Shown here: piece by piece, positions 50,049-62,549 of the stretch
Numbering within the stretch: position 1 is the first letter of the stretch
How the letters are laid out: each line of letters begins with the position of its first letter
DNA from: Gonatopus flavifemur
Lineage: Eukaryota > Arthropoda > Insecta > Hymenoptera > Dryinidae
Assembly (NCBI GenBank): GCA_018340375.1
Contig: JAFFJZ010000003.1
Location: 26,040,001 to 26,104,000 of the forward strand
Length of the DNA stretch: 64,000 nt
Direction of reading: 5' to 3'
Program-made: the position numbers and the translations under genes
The notes under the pieces: generated by a model
The model's input: only the letters and a program-made list of their open reading frames with translations
Database searches by the model: none
What the model was told of the DNA's origin: nothing

Positions 50049-50341
50049 CCCAGTGAACACTTATGAGGGGAAAAGCTCTTTAAGAGGTCTTTTGAAAGAG
50101 CTCTGTCAATGTTATCATATCTATATCTGAATTGTATCATTTTTCTGGGATCTCAGAAAAAAAACCCTCTTAAAGACTTCGTTTGGATAACATTCTGGCA
50201 ATATCTTATTTTCCTCAGAAATCGACGCATCTGATAACATTCTGATATCTTTATGTTAACCTTCTGAAAGGTCTATCTGACCTCTTACACATATTGAGGA
50301 GATCTTTAAGAGTTCTGGATGATAACATATTGTTCACTGGG
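50049..50341. mobile_element. CCC-ended miniature element, 293 bp, TC duplication
   Basis: The ends are CCCAGTGAACACTTATGA and, inverted, CCCAGTGAACAATATGTT. TC flanks each side (50047-50048 and 50342-50343). The interior repeats GATAACATTCTG and CTCTTTAAGAG-type words in both orientations. It is non-coding. Confidence 0.85.
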
Positions 50342-50343
50342 TC

Positions 50344-53300
50344 GTCAGTTCTAATTGATGGTCGACCGGGACGCTTCTTGACCTTCGAAATATTCACTTT
50401 CAGCAGCTCACAAAACGAAGCGTATCTCAAACACTAATGAATATTTTGATGTGACTCTTGGCACGGATATCAAAGACAGTCTTACTAACCTAAAAGTAAG
50501 AGCACTTCCCCAAATACATTTGCGCACAGACTTCAAATTCAAATGTTACCTTATTTTTTGGACACAGTCGTATTTATCGGTTTCTTCGGAGTTGAGTCCT
50601 GTAAAAAGTTAGGATGTAGAACTTGGATCCTTGGAAGCTCTAAGATTGTTCATCTCCCAAATGATTGGATGTACAAATTGTTCAGAAGATTTATGTTTGA
50701 ATACAACGATTCGAGCATTCATTCCATGATTAATAATTCCTCTCAAACAAGATTTGTTGATTATCCAAATATAAATAACATTTCTCAGCGGTTGATAGAC
50801 TTGCTTTGAGGAAAATAAATTTTCAGTGCATGAAATGAATATTCATTTCACTTTATTCGAATATATCCTTCATTAAACATGCTTAAATGAACCTGCTCCT
50901 CTGAATGTACATTTCAACATGAAATTACGTCAGGCCGTTTTTGAAATTCCAACCATGAGCATCTTATTGCAAGTTTTGACAGTTTCAAAAACAAGAACAT
51001 AAAATCCTTTCGAAATTCAAAAACTTTAATTAAAAATGTTGATATTAAATCTATTCTCAAATTGACTTTTCAAGGATCGTGAGGATCGTAAAAATATGTT
51101 ACGGGTTTTTTCATGTCCCTAAAATTCAATCGAATTTATATACTTGAAAACTTGATTGGATCAGGCGAATAATACAGATTAAACAGTTTCTGAAATTGGT
51201 GACACGTTCCGATTTGGTCGAACGTTTTTCAAGTATAATCTCCATTTACAACTGTTTTTTCCAATGCAATAAATCATACGGTGAGTCTAAAACGGTAATT
51301 TAGGGCTTTTTGCGTTAGAAAAAGTGGATCATATTTCTTCATATCATTTTCCATCTGAATTTCAGTCCTTTCTCTGTTCACATAATATTTAATTATAAAT
51401 ATTCAAACACGGGAATGTAATTCATCCGCTACACTCATCGTACTCTCGTGAAAATCACAAAGTTCATGAAGTTTACGTATGCATTCTCTTCAAAGTTGAA
51501 GTGAGTCGACACTTATGAAACTTCTAGAATGCGAAAAGGTCACTAGACATAATATATTCTCCACTTTCGACTATTCCATAGATAGATATGCTATTTTATA
51601 TTCGTTCTTCAGTAAATCTTGAGATTGTTTCATCTGATTTGATCAAATTTGTGCATGTTCAAATGCCTTTTGTAGTGATCCAACTTGAAACTACAGTTGT
51701 TTCAGAGTATTAATTCAACTCATATGGAACTGGAATCAATGTTTTCCAAATTTTAATCACATAGATTGTTCAATTCACGTGTAAATTGAACAACGGCACA
51801 CAATTTAGAACAGTCTATACTTATGAATAGATAGAGGATTGCAAGAGAACTAATGAATATCCACGTTCATACCATACCATCTATTGTAGGAATTATAATA
51901 ACAGGGAGAAACAGAAAATGATTTCTACATGAAAGTGTATAATATGAAACACTCGTGAAACACAGAGTTTCTCGAAATGTTTGAGGGTAATGTTTCGCAA
52001 CATTCTATCAAGGAACTCGAACTATGTGCGATTCGAATTCATAGAGCATTCGAATAGTAAAGTTTTGAAGATTTTTAGGACTGTTCATCGAATAGCCTAC
52101 AGAACTTTGGCTGAACTTAGATTTTATGTCACTCGAGCAATATAACTTTCATCACTATAACATTATTGGATTTTCTAGAAGCTTCCCTTTAAAAGTTCAA
52201 ATGGATTCTAGGATAGCAGAAGTTTTTGAACATCTCAAAGAGACTTTTGAAAAACATTTCACGTTAGACTTGAGAAAAACATTCGCTGCGTTTTCAAGTG
52301 TTTCGGGTCATGTTCATAAAGATTAGACGTTCCTACAAATAAATCGAAATATGAGGATTCATACTTATTCCCGCGTATGTAGATAAATTAAATTAGATTC
52401 CTTTCAACGCTTAGCACACAAATTTGGAGGAAAAAACAATATAATATAGTCTTTATAGTTCTCCTGAATATATTCCAGGAAGATTATTTATCGTAGCAAA
52501 GATTTTCCGAAGCAAAATCGAGCTAGCGTCTCCGTCATCGGGTAATCGCAAAGCGTGATATACTTTCGTCCGTTCGATACATGGGGTGAAAGCGAACGAG
52601 GAAAAAGAGATCTGCACCACCTGCACTTGGCAACTTGGACGAAAATTTCTCCGTTATGCGCGTTAAGGATGTTGCTGACTTGGAAACTATCGTCCTCGTG
52701 CCAAGCACAGTTGCGCCAGAGTTTTTTCTATTTTATTTTTTGTCTTTCTCCCCCTCCCCCTTTAGTTTATACTTTTTGTTCTTTTTTGAAGTTCGACTCG
52801 AAGTATTGCCTCCTGGTACAGGTTGGAATTACGTGGAAAGTACAGGTGAATTATGAAACCAATGCTCCACAACCTTGTGTCCGTGTGGTCGATAGTTTGC
52901 CCCGCCTTCGTGTGTGAGCAGGTGACCGAAAGTTCCTTCTGTTCCCATTCTCTTCATTTTATCACAACTCGAGGGGGAAAAATCTCAGATTAGATCTGGA
53001 CGTTTCGACGGGTCGGAATTCGTCCATCTCGCTTTGTTATGATACTCCAGACGAACTCATTTCAATAATCCGCTGTCAATAAATTGATCAACGACCATAA
53101 TTATATTATACGCGATCCGTTCGGTATTTCCACGCGTACATACACATGCCCAATGAGAAACGATGCTCCATTGACGATGAACACACAACGAACCATGACG
53201 ATGGCGCTGGAAGGTAAAGAGGAGGAGTGTTCCCTTTGTTCAATTCAGCCTTCTCGTGATCAATCGATGACCTGTCCTGCCAATTACCAAGTTCTGTCTT

Positions 53301-55806
53301 AATTGGCAAACATTGACGGGAACCATGAAAAGAGAATAAGAGAAATGGTGAAAAGGGGAACGGATTTGACAAGAATCGTATGGTTGCAAATTCGAATCAC
53401 GTTCCGAACGGCCGCAACGACGCCACAAGTCGGAATACTTTTGTCAAATAACGTTCAAGAGCTTACATAACGAGATCAAAATTCAAACTCGAGCTAACAC
53501 GGTATTATTTCTTTTTCGTGTGTTTTTTTTCCTCCTGGATCAGTTCTTTTGACAACTCCCGACTTTGACGTCAATGATTTTACCAACTAAAACATGAGTT
53601 TCAGTTTTCCGATAGTGTCGTATGAACAGCGAACGCGTATTTTGCGGATGAAATTCTACGATAAGAAAAATGATACCACGGAAGGTATCCATATATATTC
53701 TTTTATTACCAAATTGAACATTGACAAACTTTCTGTTCTTGACAGTGATCTTGAAACAATTGAGGTCTTTTATCAAAAATGTATGTCTACAGTTGGAAAC
53801 ATTGTACGTGAACCGCACCGTTGTTTATTGTTATGAAATAGAACTTCAATACTTCGTGAAATCTTCCCTTTTTCAAGCAACATTCGATGAATTAAAACTC
53901 TTTGTGTGGAATTATTTCTTAGATATACAAAGTGGAGTGAAAAAAGAAAAAGAAGAGAATTTCGTATCGGATAACGCGTGCTTAAAAGATCGGATGGCTT
54001 TAATTAAACTAAGAACATTCAAACTTGTAATAATTAATCTTTCACGAAGTTAATTAATTGGGAACATAAATGAACGAACCTACGAGTTGCATTTGAATAA
54101 TGTGAGCACAAACGGTATAGGATACTCAGCAACAGAACGTCTTGTATTTGCGATGTTTGTATTTTGTTCTATTTAATCCATTCTTTGTGAGAGCTGACAA
54201 ACACGAAACGACGTGGAATTATATTCCCTTTATCACAGTTTGCATCTAAAATTTGAATCGTACGTTTTGAAATTATTGTTATAATCGTTATTTGTTACGT
54301 CGTGTTGCAATTCGAACATTGAAATATGGTATTGCAATGATGAATAAATGGGGGTTGATTGTTATTCTCGTTGAACTATTTCCATTCTCAATTTACGACA
54401 CGATACATTTCTGATGAAAATTGTGGCAACAGGGAGTTCAATATCGATAATAATTCTGATATCCTATAAGAAATTATTATGACAAGATTCGTATCGAACG
54501 TAGAAAATGATTCTCAGTGATTCCCACCTCCACTCCTGACGTCAAACAGCGAACAAGGTCAAAGTTTTCTCAGAATCAAAATATCAAAGTTAATACCAAA
54601 AGAATCGAAAAGTCACCCCTGATGCTTTGTAGAAAAAAAACCCAGACTTCTAATTGAATTCGAAACATGTACTTGGAATTTAATTCACAACGAGTTTTAT
54701 TCATCAAATTATGGTTCGTATACCATATCCCACGCACGTCACTGTCGAACTTTCCTACCACTCGTTTTATTTGATTTCTAATTTTATCGTCAAGTTGGTA
54801 CGCTTCAAAATACTCATTTATTTCTACGTTTCCTGTTAATTGAATTAGGTCATCTTTTTGCGCGATTCGAATTTCAGGATTCAATCGATATAAATTCTCC
54901 CTTTTTTGTTGCATCGAACAACAAAATCAATCGATTCAATGGATCTTGTTTTTTCTTTTTTTTTTTTTTCATTACAAATGTGAGAATTATAGTTTGGAAA
55001 TACAGGTCACATTTTTTACGATAACAGTTCAGCCGTGTAAGTGTTTGACGAACGTTACCGTTCTTATAGCGCTTAGAACGAAAACGTTCCTCGTAAATCT
55101 CGGTTTTTCGCAAAATACGGGAGATCATAGTGTTGAAAATGCATCACAAGAATTATGATCTTATTTGTCGCGAATTGTGGTTATATTCCTCGAGTTTCAA
55201 AAGAGTATCTTCCAAGGGGCTAAATTGCACGTGCTCTCCCGCCCTCCGTTAAGAAAATTCTGTACGCTTTGTGATTCGAGGTAGGAAGATATTTTCATAC
55301 GGAACGTCAAGGTAAATAAATTCTTACACGCTCACCTTCCTCCTATGACCATCCATTTTTATGATATTATTGTTATTTATACGGTTTCGTCGTTCTATAA
55401 ATCACATCAGATAACAAAGAGACTGTTGCGGTGTCGTGGGGGAGAATAAATTTGGAAAAATTACTCTTCACTACGTGAAAGCGTATCATAAAAAATGTGA
55501 TATTTTTTATTATGTGTAACCATTTCCACGTTGCATCGTACGTATTGCGTAATCCTTCGAATGGAATTTTATACGATCTGATCGTGCTTTACAACATCAC
55601 GATCCCAGAGTATTTGTAAATATGATCGATTTTAGATTTTATGATTTTGATTCGCGGATAGCATGAAACCTTGCTGAATTAACAATGAATGCTGATTCCA
55701 CCGTAAGGAATTTTTATATGTATCGCAATTATATTGGACATGCAAGTTGAAACTCGATTTTTTTTTGTCAAATTCAATTTTATTAAAAAAATACTTCCTT
55801 CAAGAA
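50344..55806. other. Long gene-free stretch
   Basis: Several open frames of 80-120 codons occur (52555-52917 plus, 53594-54053 plus in two frames, 54576-55128 minus in two frames). None carries a domain I recognise, and they overlap on opposite strands. No transposon ends were identified. The 53.5-55.1 kb frames are the most protein-like in composition but remain unsupported. Confidence 0.4.
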
Positions 55807-56779
55807 TTACCAATTAAAATATTTGCCGTTATTATCTACAGTCTTTTGCCATTTATCGGGTATAGTAGATAAATGCCATTACGATAGAAACTTGGTGGTT
55901 TCGAAACAAAATAGTTATCCAGCCATTTCCGGACATCTCCAATATTAATGAAGTGCTGCTCCTTCAAATATAACGACATTGATCTAAATAAGTGATAATG
56001 AGAAGGAGCTAAGTCTGGTGAATGAGCCGCATGAGGTACAACTTCCCAGCCTAAATTGAAGATGAGTTCCTGGGTTGGTTTTGCTGTATGTGGACGTGCA
56101 TTATCATGCAGCAGCATCACTTTTCGCCTTCCTTGCCCCATAAATGGTCTTTTTCCCTCCAGAGCATCACTTACTTTGATCAGTTGGGCCCGGTAACGCT
56201 CAGCTGTAACAGTTTGGCCAGGTTCGAGAAGCTCGGAGTAAATGATTCCTTTCCAATCCTGCCAGGCACAGAGTAAAACTTTCTTCACATGAATATTCGG
56301 TTTTTCAACTGATGTAGATGGCTGGCCCGGATCAACCCATGCTTTTCTACGTTCAGGATTGTCGTACAAAATCCATTTTTCATCACTCGTACCTTCTTCT
56401 TGAACCGAGAAAGCAAATTCATGCAAATGGCAACTCTTTGTCTTTTATTCCCTTCCGTCAGTTTATGAGGAACCAATTTTCCTTCCTTCTGTATTTTTCC
56501 CAATGCGTGCAATCGAAGTGAAATTGCTTGACGAGTAACTCCTAACTGTCCTGCAAGCTCTCCTTGAGTTTGACATGGATTTTCATTCAGTAAAACTTCA
56601 AGTTCTTCATCCTCAAATTTTCTTATTGCACCTGGACGTGGATCGTCCTCAAGACTGAAATTTCCATGACAAAATTTTGTAAACCACTTTTTAATCAATT
56701 CCACAGCTTGAGCAGCATTTTTATTCATTTGAAAACAGAATAGAATACAATGGCGTTAATGTTGCTTATCGAAATCCAT
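55807..56779 (-). pseudogene. Mariner transposase relic, third catalytic Asp lost
   Basis: A decayed mariner transposase, DD34D group of Tc1/mariner. From ATG at 56779 the frame stops at codon 8, then reads RHCILFCFQMNKNAAQAVE and jumps to LIKKWFTKF. Compared with the relic at 62550-63493, roughly 15-20 residues of the first helix-turn-helix are missing. It continues through DDPRPGA, QLGVTRQAISLRLHALGKI and [11 protein letters not shown] frame change near 56410-56430 leads into TSDEKW (first Asp, 56382-56384) and [11 protein letters not shown] (second Asp, 56103-56105). The third Asp, 34 residues on, is His (SHYHLF, codon at 55998-56000), which alone would abolish catalysis. A final frameshift near 55858 precedes NNGKYFNW and the stop. 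Confidence 0.93.
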
Positions 56780-59422
56780 CTCATAAAATTGATACACAGG
56801 AAATTACTACTTGAAAATGACTGATATGACAACTGCAATGTCCGCGTTTTTTGTTCATTTCATTGCGAAATATTTTGTTTGAGTGTTGAAAATGCGAGTT
56901 TGAATCACAATTCCAAAAAAACATAAGCAACTTCAGCACTTTAATTGAAATCCAACACCCTGTGTATATCGGATGCATCCATCTACCTTCGAATTTAACC
57001 GTCTCAACGAGGCTCTTCTCTCTGAGGGAATTCAAATCTATATCGAATCCAAAGTTTTGATTCGTTTAAGAGAGCATACCAAGATGATGGACTCTTGATA
57101 ATTGATACAAAACCGCATTCTTAGGAGAGAATCATTTGAACTTTGACATTGAGGAAACCGAAGTTCTGTTGTATTTTGTGCAAGGGTGCAACGGGTTCGT
57201 TTTGTGCGGTTATAAATTACATAAAACTCAACGGTCGACTGGTACCGCAAAGAACCTTAACCTGGGTTCTCGAGTGAAACTGAATTACTCTCAATTTAGC
57301 ACAACATAACTTCTATTGTGAGGAATATGTTTGTCCGTTCATACAAAGGTTTACTCCCTGCTAATAAAGATTCATTTGGAAACGTTGAAATAAATACTAA
57401 TTTCGTTCAATTACGATATCTTGTACACAATTCATTTATCTCTAATGAAAAAAAGATGTATTTGGTTTCGAGTTATTTTGGTAGTTATTTCGAATGGAAT
57501 TATCAATCTCCCAGCGAGTATTCGGGGAATTGTTTATTTAATAATCGCAAACACTTTTGTCCCTACCGTGGTATGAATGATATATTCAATTAACAGAGGA
57601 ATTCTATTGTGCTTCGCATGGAATGAAATTCATATGTAAATTCAATTTGTCAAATGTAATTCCAAATACGATATTAACCGAAAAGATGGTAATAATATCT
57701 AATCCCTTCGAAGTTTGGACACTGTAGATATTTCAAAAACTTTGAGACGCAAACGTAATACATAACTCTCACCCTATCTCATCTGAGATGTTAAGGATCT
57801 CGGCCAACTTTGCCAACCACGTATTCTTGGTTTCCAGCCAGAAATATCTAAGGCTAATCCTAAACATAAGCCATAAACGATCTCTCACGAATATACGCGA
57901 AAAAGAGATATTCACAATCGCAACGTATCTTTTGAGAAAAATTATAATGTGTGGTAAGTAAATATTTGGATGAATTTTGAATCAAATTACACTCGCTTCA
58001 ATCATTACCACGATCATTTCGTTGTTTGCAAACATTGATTATAGCCAGTGGCAGTGGATTTAACAGATATTCTTGGACAGTGTAATACAGGATATACATA
58101 TGTACCTATTTATGTACATAGATGAACATCAAACAATTCCGACGGCCTTTGGAAGGGCCAATTATCTCTATTAACCCCAACCCTTTGGAACTAGATCTGA
58201 TCGTAGTAGTTAATCCTTGGTTTTCGGATGTTCCTAATTCTGTTTCAATATTATATGATCTAACTTTCAGTTTATAAAAGCAGTTTGCTGCAAGTATCGA
58301 TAACCGCTACGAATTTTGTTTACGAGAATATTGCACTTTGTTCTTAGTCTCGTGATTCATGACTTGTCTACAGTTCGTATATAACCTGGGAGCATCTAAA
58401 TAGTCGCAAAAAGAATGACCTTTCGTACGTATACGTTTTCGCTACATACACCGTGAATTTACGTGACATCGTTTTGCATCGTTAGCTATTCAGTTTATTA
58501 TATTTCCTTCTGTACCATTTGCTTGGATGCGTCGTAAACTTTTCGTAAGTCCAAAGGTTAAAGTAATTGTTCAGATGCACCGTTGTAGTTGGAGTCTGGT
58601 TTCGAAATTTTATTGTCTCCTCATTCTTTGTATCAGTAGTACTTCAAATATGGCATCCAGAGTATGGTATGAAATTAGGATGATGAGTAATTCGGTTATT
58701 TTGATTGAAAAAAAATAATACATTTGCAATGTAATCAATAATTATTTATATTTTAATCGGCTAGAACGATGGTAAAAATGTTTTGTCTAAATTTGATGGA
58801 CTTTTCCTTCACATCTCAAAGAATTCGACACCCCAAAAACGGAATACTTCTGTAGCAAAAGTAACAGAAGGATCCCGTATTTTTTATGAGAAGATTTATC
58901 CAAGATCGAGGAATAGGATCCACAACCGAGGAAAAATTCTCCATAATAAAACGATTGGAAGAAAAAGATCGCCCATGAATCTTACTCAGTGACGAATAGT
59001 GAACAATAGAGGTAGATACAATCTCACATTGCTTTTGACATCAGCATCAACGATCGTTTTCATTCGTCTCGAAAACTTGAAAAATTCTACCACGATTTCT
59101 TGCGTAATTTCACACTTTTCTCGTAAAGTTACGAAGACAAATGGTTGGTAATAGAGGAACGGATGAGTTTTTGCGTAATGCATTATTCAAATTCATCAAT
59201 GAGAAGCCGTTATATACGTATATACCTGAATAACAGGGTAGAACGTCTAGGAAACGGAAATTATGTGCAGAGTGAGGTAATTTTTACTCCCGCAAGTATC
59301 TCTTCTATCTTAGGATCCTGATGAATCAATAAAGAGAACTAAAAAGAGTTTGCGAAACTTTATTCCCATTCATTCGATTCGCAATGAACGGATATTGCTT
59401 TTTGTATGAATTATGGAAAATA
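56780..59422. other. Gene-free stretch
   Basis: The first 200 bp probably include the mariner 5' untranslated part; CACCCTGTGTATATCGG near 56958 is a possible but unproven end. Nothing else recognised. Confidence 0.4.
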
Positions 59423-59562
59423 CACTGAAAAAAAGGTATGGCTCTCACAGCTCTACTATTCATGTGTTCTCGCGGTCAGGAGGTATAAGGATGCCAGTAT
59501 AGCTCCTGACAGCAAGAACACATCAATAGTAGAGCTGTGAGAGCCATACCTTTTTTTCAGTA
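59423..59562. mobile_element. 140-bp CACTG hairpin element, TA-flanked
   Basis: Two 60-bp arms (59423-59482 and 59503-59562) match at about 56 of 60 positions around a 20-base loop. The left end is CACTGAAAAAAAGGTATGG; the inverted right end is TACTGAAAAAAAGGTATGG. TA lies on both sides (59421-59422 and 59563-59564). If transcribed, the RNA would fold into one long, nearly complete stem. Confidence 0.88.
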
Positions 59563-59564
59563 TA

Positions 59565-61030
59565 TCATACGGAATTCTGCGAATCGATGAAGATATACAT
59601 TTTATTCGATACCGTGATTTATTATCTTTACAGAATGTTGAAGGAATTACCGGGTTTGATTCGACGATGAGGGCACCGATTATGTTCTTATAAAAATGAA
59701 AGGAAAAATGGTATTTCGTTGAAAGGAGTTGTTTCACATTCGATTTAATTGAAACTGTTCGCAACTATACCGATACAGCTGAGCGCGCACCCCTTTTGCA
59801 TCGGACTCTTTAAATAACATGCTAAAAAATATATCACCGGGTATCGGAGTTTTCGAGAATCGTGCAAGCTGGAGATTTCCCGGCGGGCCACGGTGGCTGC
59901 CACCACGCAAACGTTAAATTGGGACACGGTCGAGTGGTAACCGAAAAAAAGAAAGCAAAGGGAAGAAGGAGAGGGAGGAGAACGAAGGAGAAAAAAATGT
60001 CGAGAGTTAAGGTAATTCGGCCAACTGAAATGCAATAATATTGTAATTTCGGGGACATCAGAGGTGTTTGAGAGCGTATACGGTTTACATGTGAACGTTT
60101 TGAGCTTTCAACACACAATTTTCCCAGAAACGCGCGCGACTATTAGGAAAATTCAATTTTCCACGTTAAATTAGTTTTGCTATTTTGCATTTGGAAAATT
60201 GAAATCTTTCGACTCGACGAACGCGATGATAATACGATGGTCCGATTCTGGCAAGTACATATATGTACGTGTGTGTATACATATATATATTTATGAGGAA
60301 ATACGGTCAGTCATGGAATTTCATTTAAATTCGCATATCTTTCAAATAAAATTGTGACCGAGGTGACACCAGTATGCATTTATTTGTTTTAATATAATGC
60401 CGCGTATTACGATCAAATAAAACAAACGACACGGGCAATCGTTGGTCAATTTTCCATAATTTGAACGAAAAACTCTGTAGCACGTGTATCAGGCTTCGAT
60501 ATGGTTATTGTTTTCATGATTATTATTTTCATTAATTCGATTCGTTCTCGGTTCGTGCTTATTTCTAATTATTCACTCGAACTTGCTGTATATTCTGTGA
60601 TGAATTATTTTATTCACAGAACGGGAATCCTTGTTTACGTTTTATTGATTTTTTTCCAATCGGTGGAAGAGAAAATAGGTTGTAACCAAGTTTTGAATTT
60701 TTGAAACTGTTATTTCCTCTTAAAGAGCGTATCTGGGAAAATATTTGATCTCAGATCAATATGAGAAGCACTGATAATTTCAATTTCGATACATTCATTT
60801 GTAGGATGGCACATACAACAGGAATTATTCATATTTATCATCCTATGAACATACAAAGAAGACAAAACGATGTCATTCTCGTCGTATTTTGGTTGTTTCC
60901 AAATCCGGTCAGGACAATGAAATTATTTTGATTAGCTCATCACTGGCATAGATAGGTACGCGATGACGGAAATTATAACGGATTGGATAGAGCAATGATT
61001 AATATACGCGAGAGATGTATTGACGACGGA
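59565..61030. other. Gene-free stretch
   Basis: A GC-richer patch with the palindrome GGTGGCTGCCACC lies at about 59891-59903, and a short (TA)-rich tract near 60261-60290. No gene recognised. Confidence 0.4.
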
Positions 61031-61190
61031 TTACCCAAAGTTGAGTAAGACGGGTGGGGCATGGCGGTATTCCGAAGAAAGTTAAAATCCGGTTGACTTC
61101 GTTTAACTCAACTCCAGATGGAAATTTATTCAAATGTTGCAATTATGTTCACGAATTGAGGGTTGGAGAAAAACATCTGAATGAATTTTC
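61031..61190. mobile_element. Partial copy of the 3592-3849 element
   Basis: Shares in order TTACCCAAAGTTGA, GACGGG/GACGAGG, CATGGCGGTATTC/CATGGTGGCATTC, AAATCCGG, ACTCCAGATG/ACTACAGATG and AAAAACATCTGAAT with 3615-3775. The terminal CACGG ends are not seen, so it is a fragment or a strongly diverged copy. Confidence 0.7.
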
Positions 61191-61427
61191 ATGTATAGTC
61201 GAGTAAAACGTACTCTGGTTGAAACATCCCATGAAAACCAATATGTTTCTGATTCAAATTCAATGAATCTCAATGGGACGAATGAGACATAAAGTTATTA
61301 TGGTGCATTGGATACATGGAAAATTTTATTTCTATCAATCACATTTTAGACCACAAAATTCCAATAAGATTCAATGGGAAACCTCTAATTAAATCCCGTA
61401 GCTGCTTTTCAAATCAAAGTTTGATCG

Positions 61428-61552
61428 TAGGGGTGTGTGAATTGTTCGAATCTCGAACCGAATCGAACTCCTACTGTTCTGTTCGGTTCGACTTTTCAAA
61501 GGTTGGTTCAGGTTCGGTTCGAGGAAGAAACTCGAGGTTCGCACACGCTTAG
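61428..61552. mobile_element. Probable hAT-like miniature element
   Basis: The left end AGGGGTGTGTGAATTGTTCG pairs with an inverted right end reading AAGCGTGTGCGAACCTCG; the interior is built of TCGAACCGAA and its complement. AGGGGTGTGCGAA-type ends are familiar from hAT miniature elements. No convincing 8-bp duplication could be matched, so the limits are approximate. Confidence 0.5.
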
Positions 61553-61967
61553 TTAATCGGTTTCGATTTCATATTTCTAATAGCCAATTCTTTGAGCATG
61601 AATAGTCAGATTTCAAAAAATAATTATCAAAAAAATTAATTTTTTAGGAATTATTATCCTGTGGTGTGTTTATGTGTTAGCATTAGGTTCAGAGGTATTA
61701 GACGTAGTTGGTACGCTTGCGCGTGTGCGAGGCTGCTCGTTGCTACACGAAGCTCAGTGTTGCAGCAGCAACGGGCCGCAAAGGTTATGGGACCTGTATC
61801 GCTTCCGTATACTTAAAATAAACGTGTTTGAACCCGAATCATTCAGTCTGCTTTTATTATTCGTACGTTTCGGTTTAATCATACTACAATCCAATATTGG
61901 ATTTCCGGTATTTCAATATGACTGTCCCAATGGGTAGAAATTGAAAATTTTCCACATTTGCTTGAAC
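61553..61967. other. Gene-free stretch
   Basis: No recognised feature. A frame of 87 codons (61674-61937) matches nothing known. Confidence 0.35.
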
Positions 61968-62300
61968 AGACGAACGTTGAATGATCACGTATAGGAAATT
62001 TTAATTAAAAATTGCTGCTGCTCTTCACATAATTTGTCGATGGGATTCAATGAGGAATTTCCAAACAAAACCTGATATTATGAGAAGAAATGGAGCGGCT
62101 TCAGAATGTAGGTCGGATAAGTTTCTCTGGGAAATAATCAGTTTGATTAGGCAACTGGAAATCCTCCCAAAAAATGAACGTTGAAAGACTTCGCGTGAGT
62201 AATTTTCCATTGAATTTCCTGCTGCTCGTCACGTTTATTTTCAACAAGTCTTAATTGAGGATTCTACAAACCTGATCTTATGGAAAGAAATGGGACCAGT
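61968..62300. repeat. Diverged direct duplication, period about 204 bp
   Basis: Two head-to-tail blocks share GAACGTTGAA starts (61973 and 62175), GCTGCTGCTC or CTGCTGCTCG followed by TCAC, AATGAGGA/AATTGAGGA, ACAAACCTGAT or equivalent, and GAAAGAAATGG or GAGAAGAAATGG. The second copy is cut short near 62300. It is non-coding. Confidence 0.6.
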
Positions 62301-62549
62301 GTTGTCATCAAAGGACTAGGTTCAACGGAATTGCGTTTCTTCGCAAACAAGAATCACCAATCAGAAAAAAAACAAACAGGGCTGAATGATTATACTGAAT
62401 AGGGCGATGCTGAAATGTATGTGTCGCATGAATTTCTTTATGAAATACACGGATTCCTTTTTCATGTATGCTAATATTAAATGTATAACTTAATTTTTGA
62501 CTTCGTTTCACAAGAAATATTTTATATTATAAAATATATAAACACCAGA
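62301..62549. other. Short gene-free stretch
   Basis: Probably includes the mariner 3' untranslated part at its right side. No terminal repeat identified. Confidence 0.35.

Noticed and set aside
52555..52917. 120-codon frame with a Pro/Phe-rich middle
   Set aside because: The composition follows a C/T-rich tract that is open in two frames at once.
53370..53420. TTCGAATC near 53390 resembling a tRNA T-loop
   Set aside because: No matching stem, no A-box upstream and no cloverleaf can be drawn.
53594..54053. Plus-strand frames of 80 and 110 codons overlapping in different frames
   Set aside because: No family recognised, lengths within chance, and both frames end without splice signals I could support.
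54576..55128. Two overlapping minus-strand frames (112 and 84 codons) with protein-like composition
   Set aside because: They would need a frameshift to join, contain a homopolymer Lys run from a T tract, and show no known domain. Chance is sufficient.
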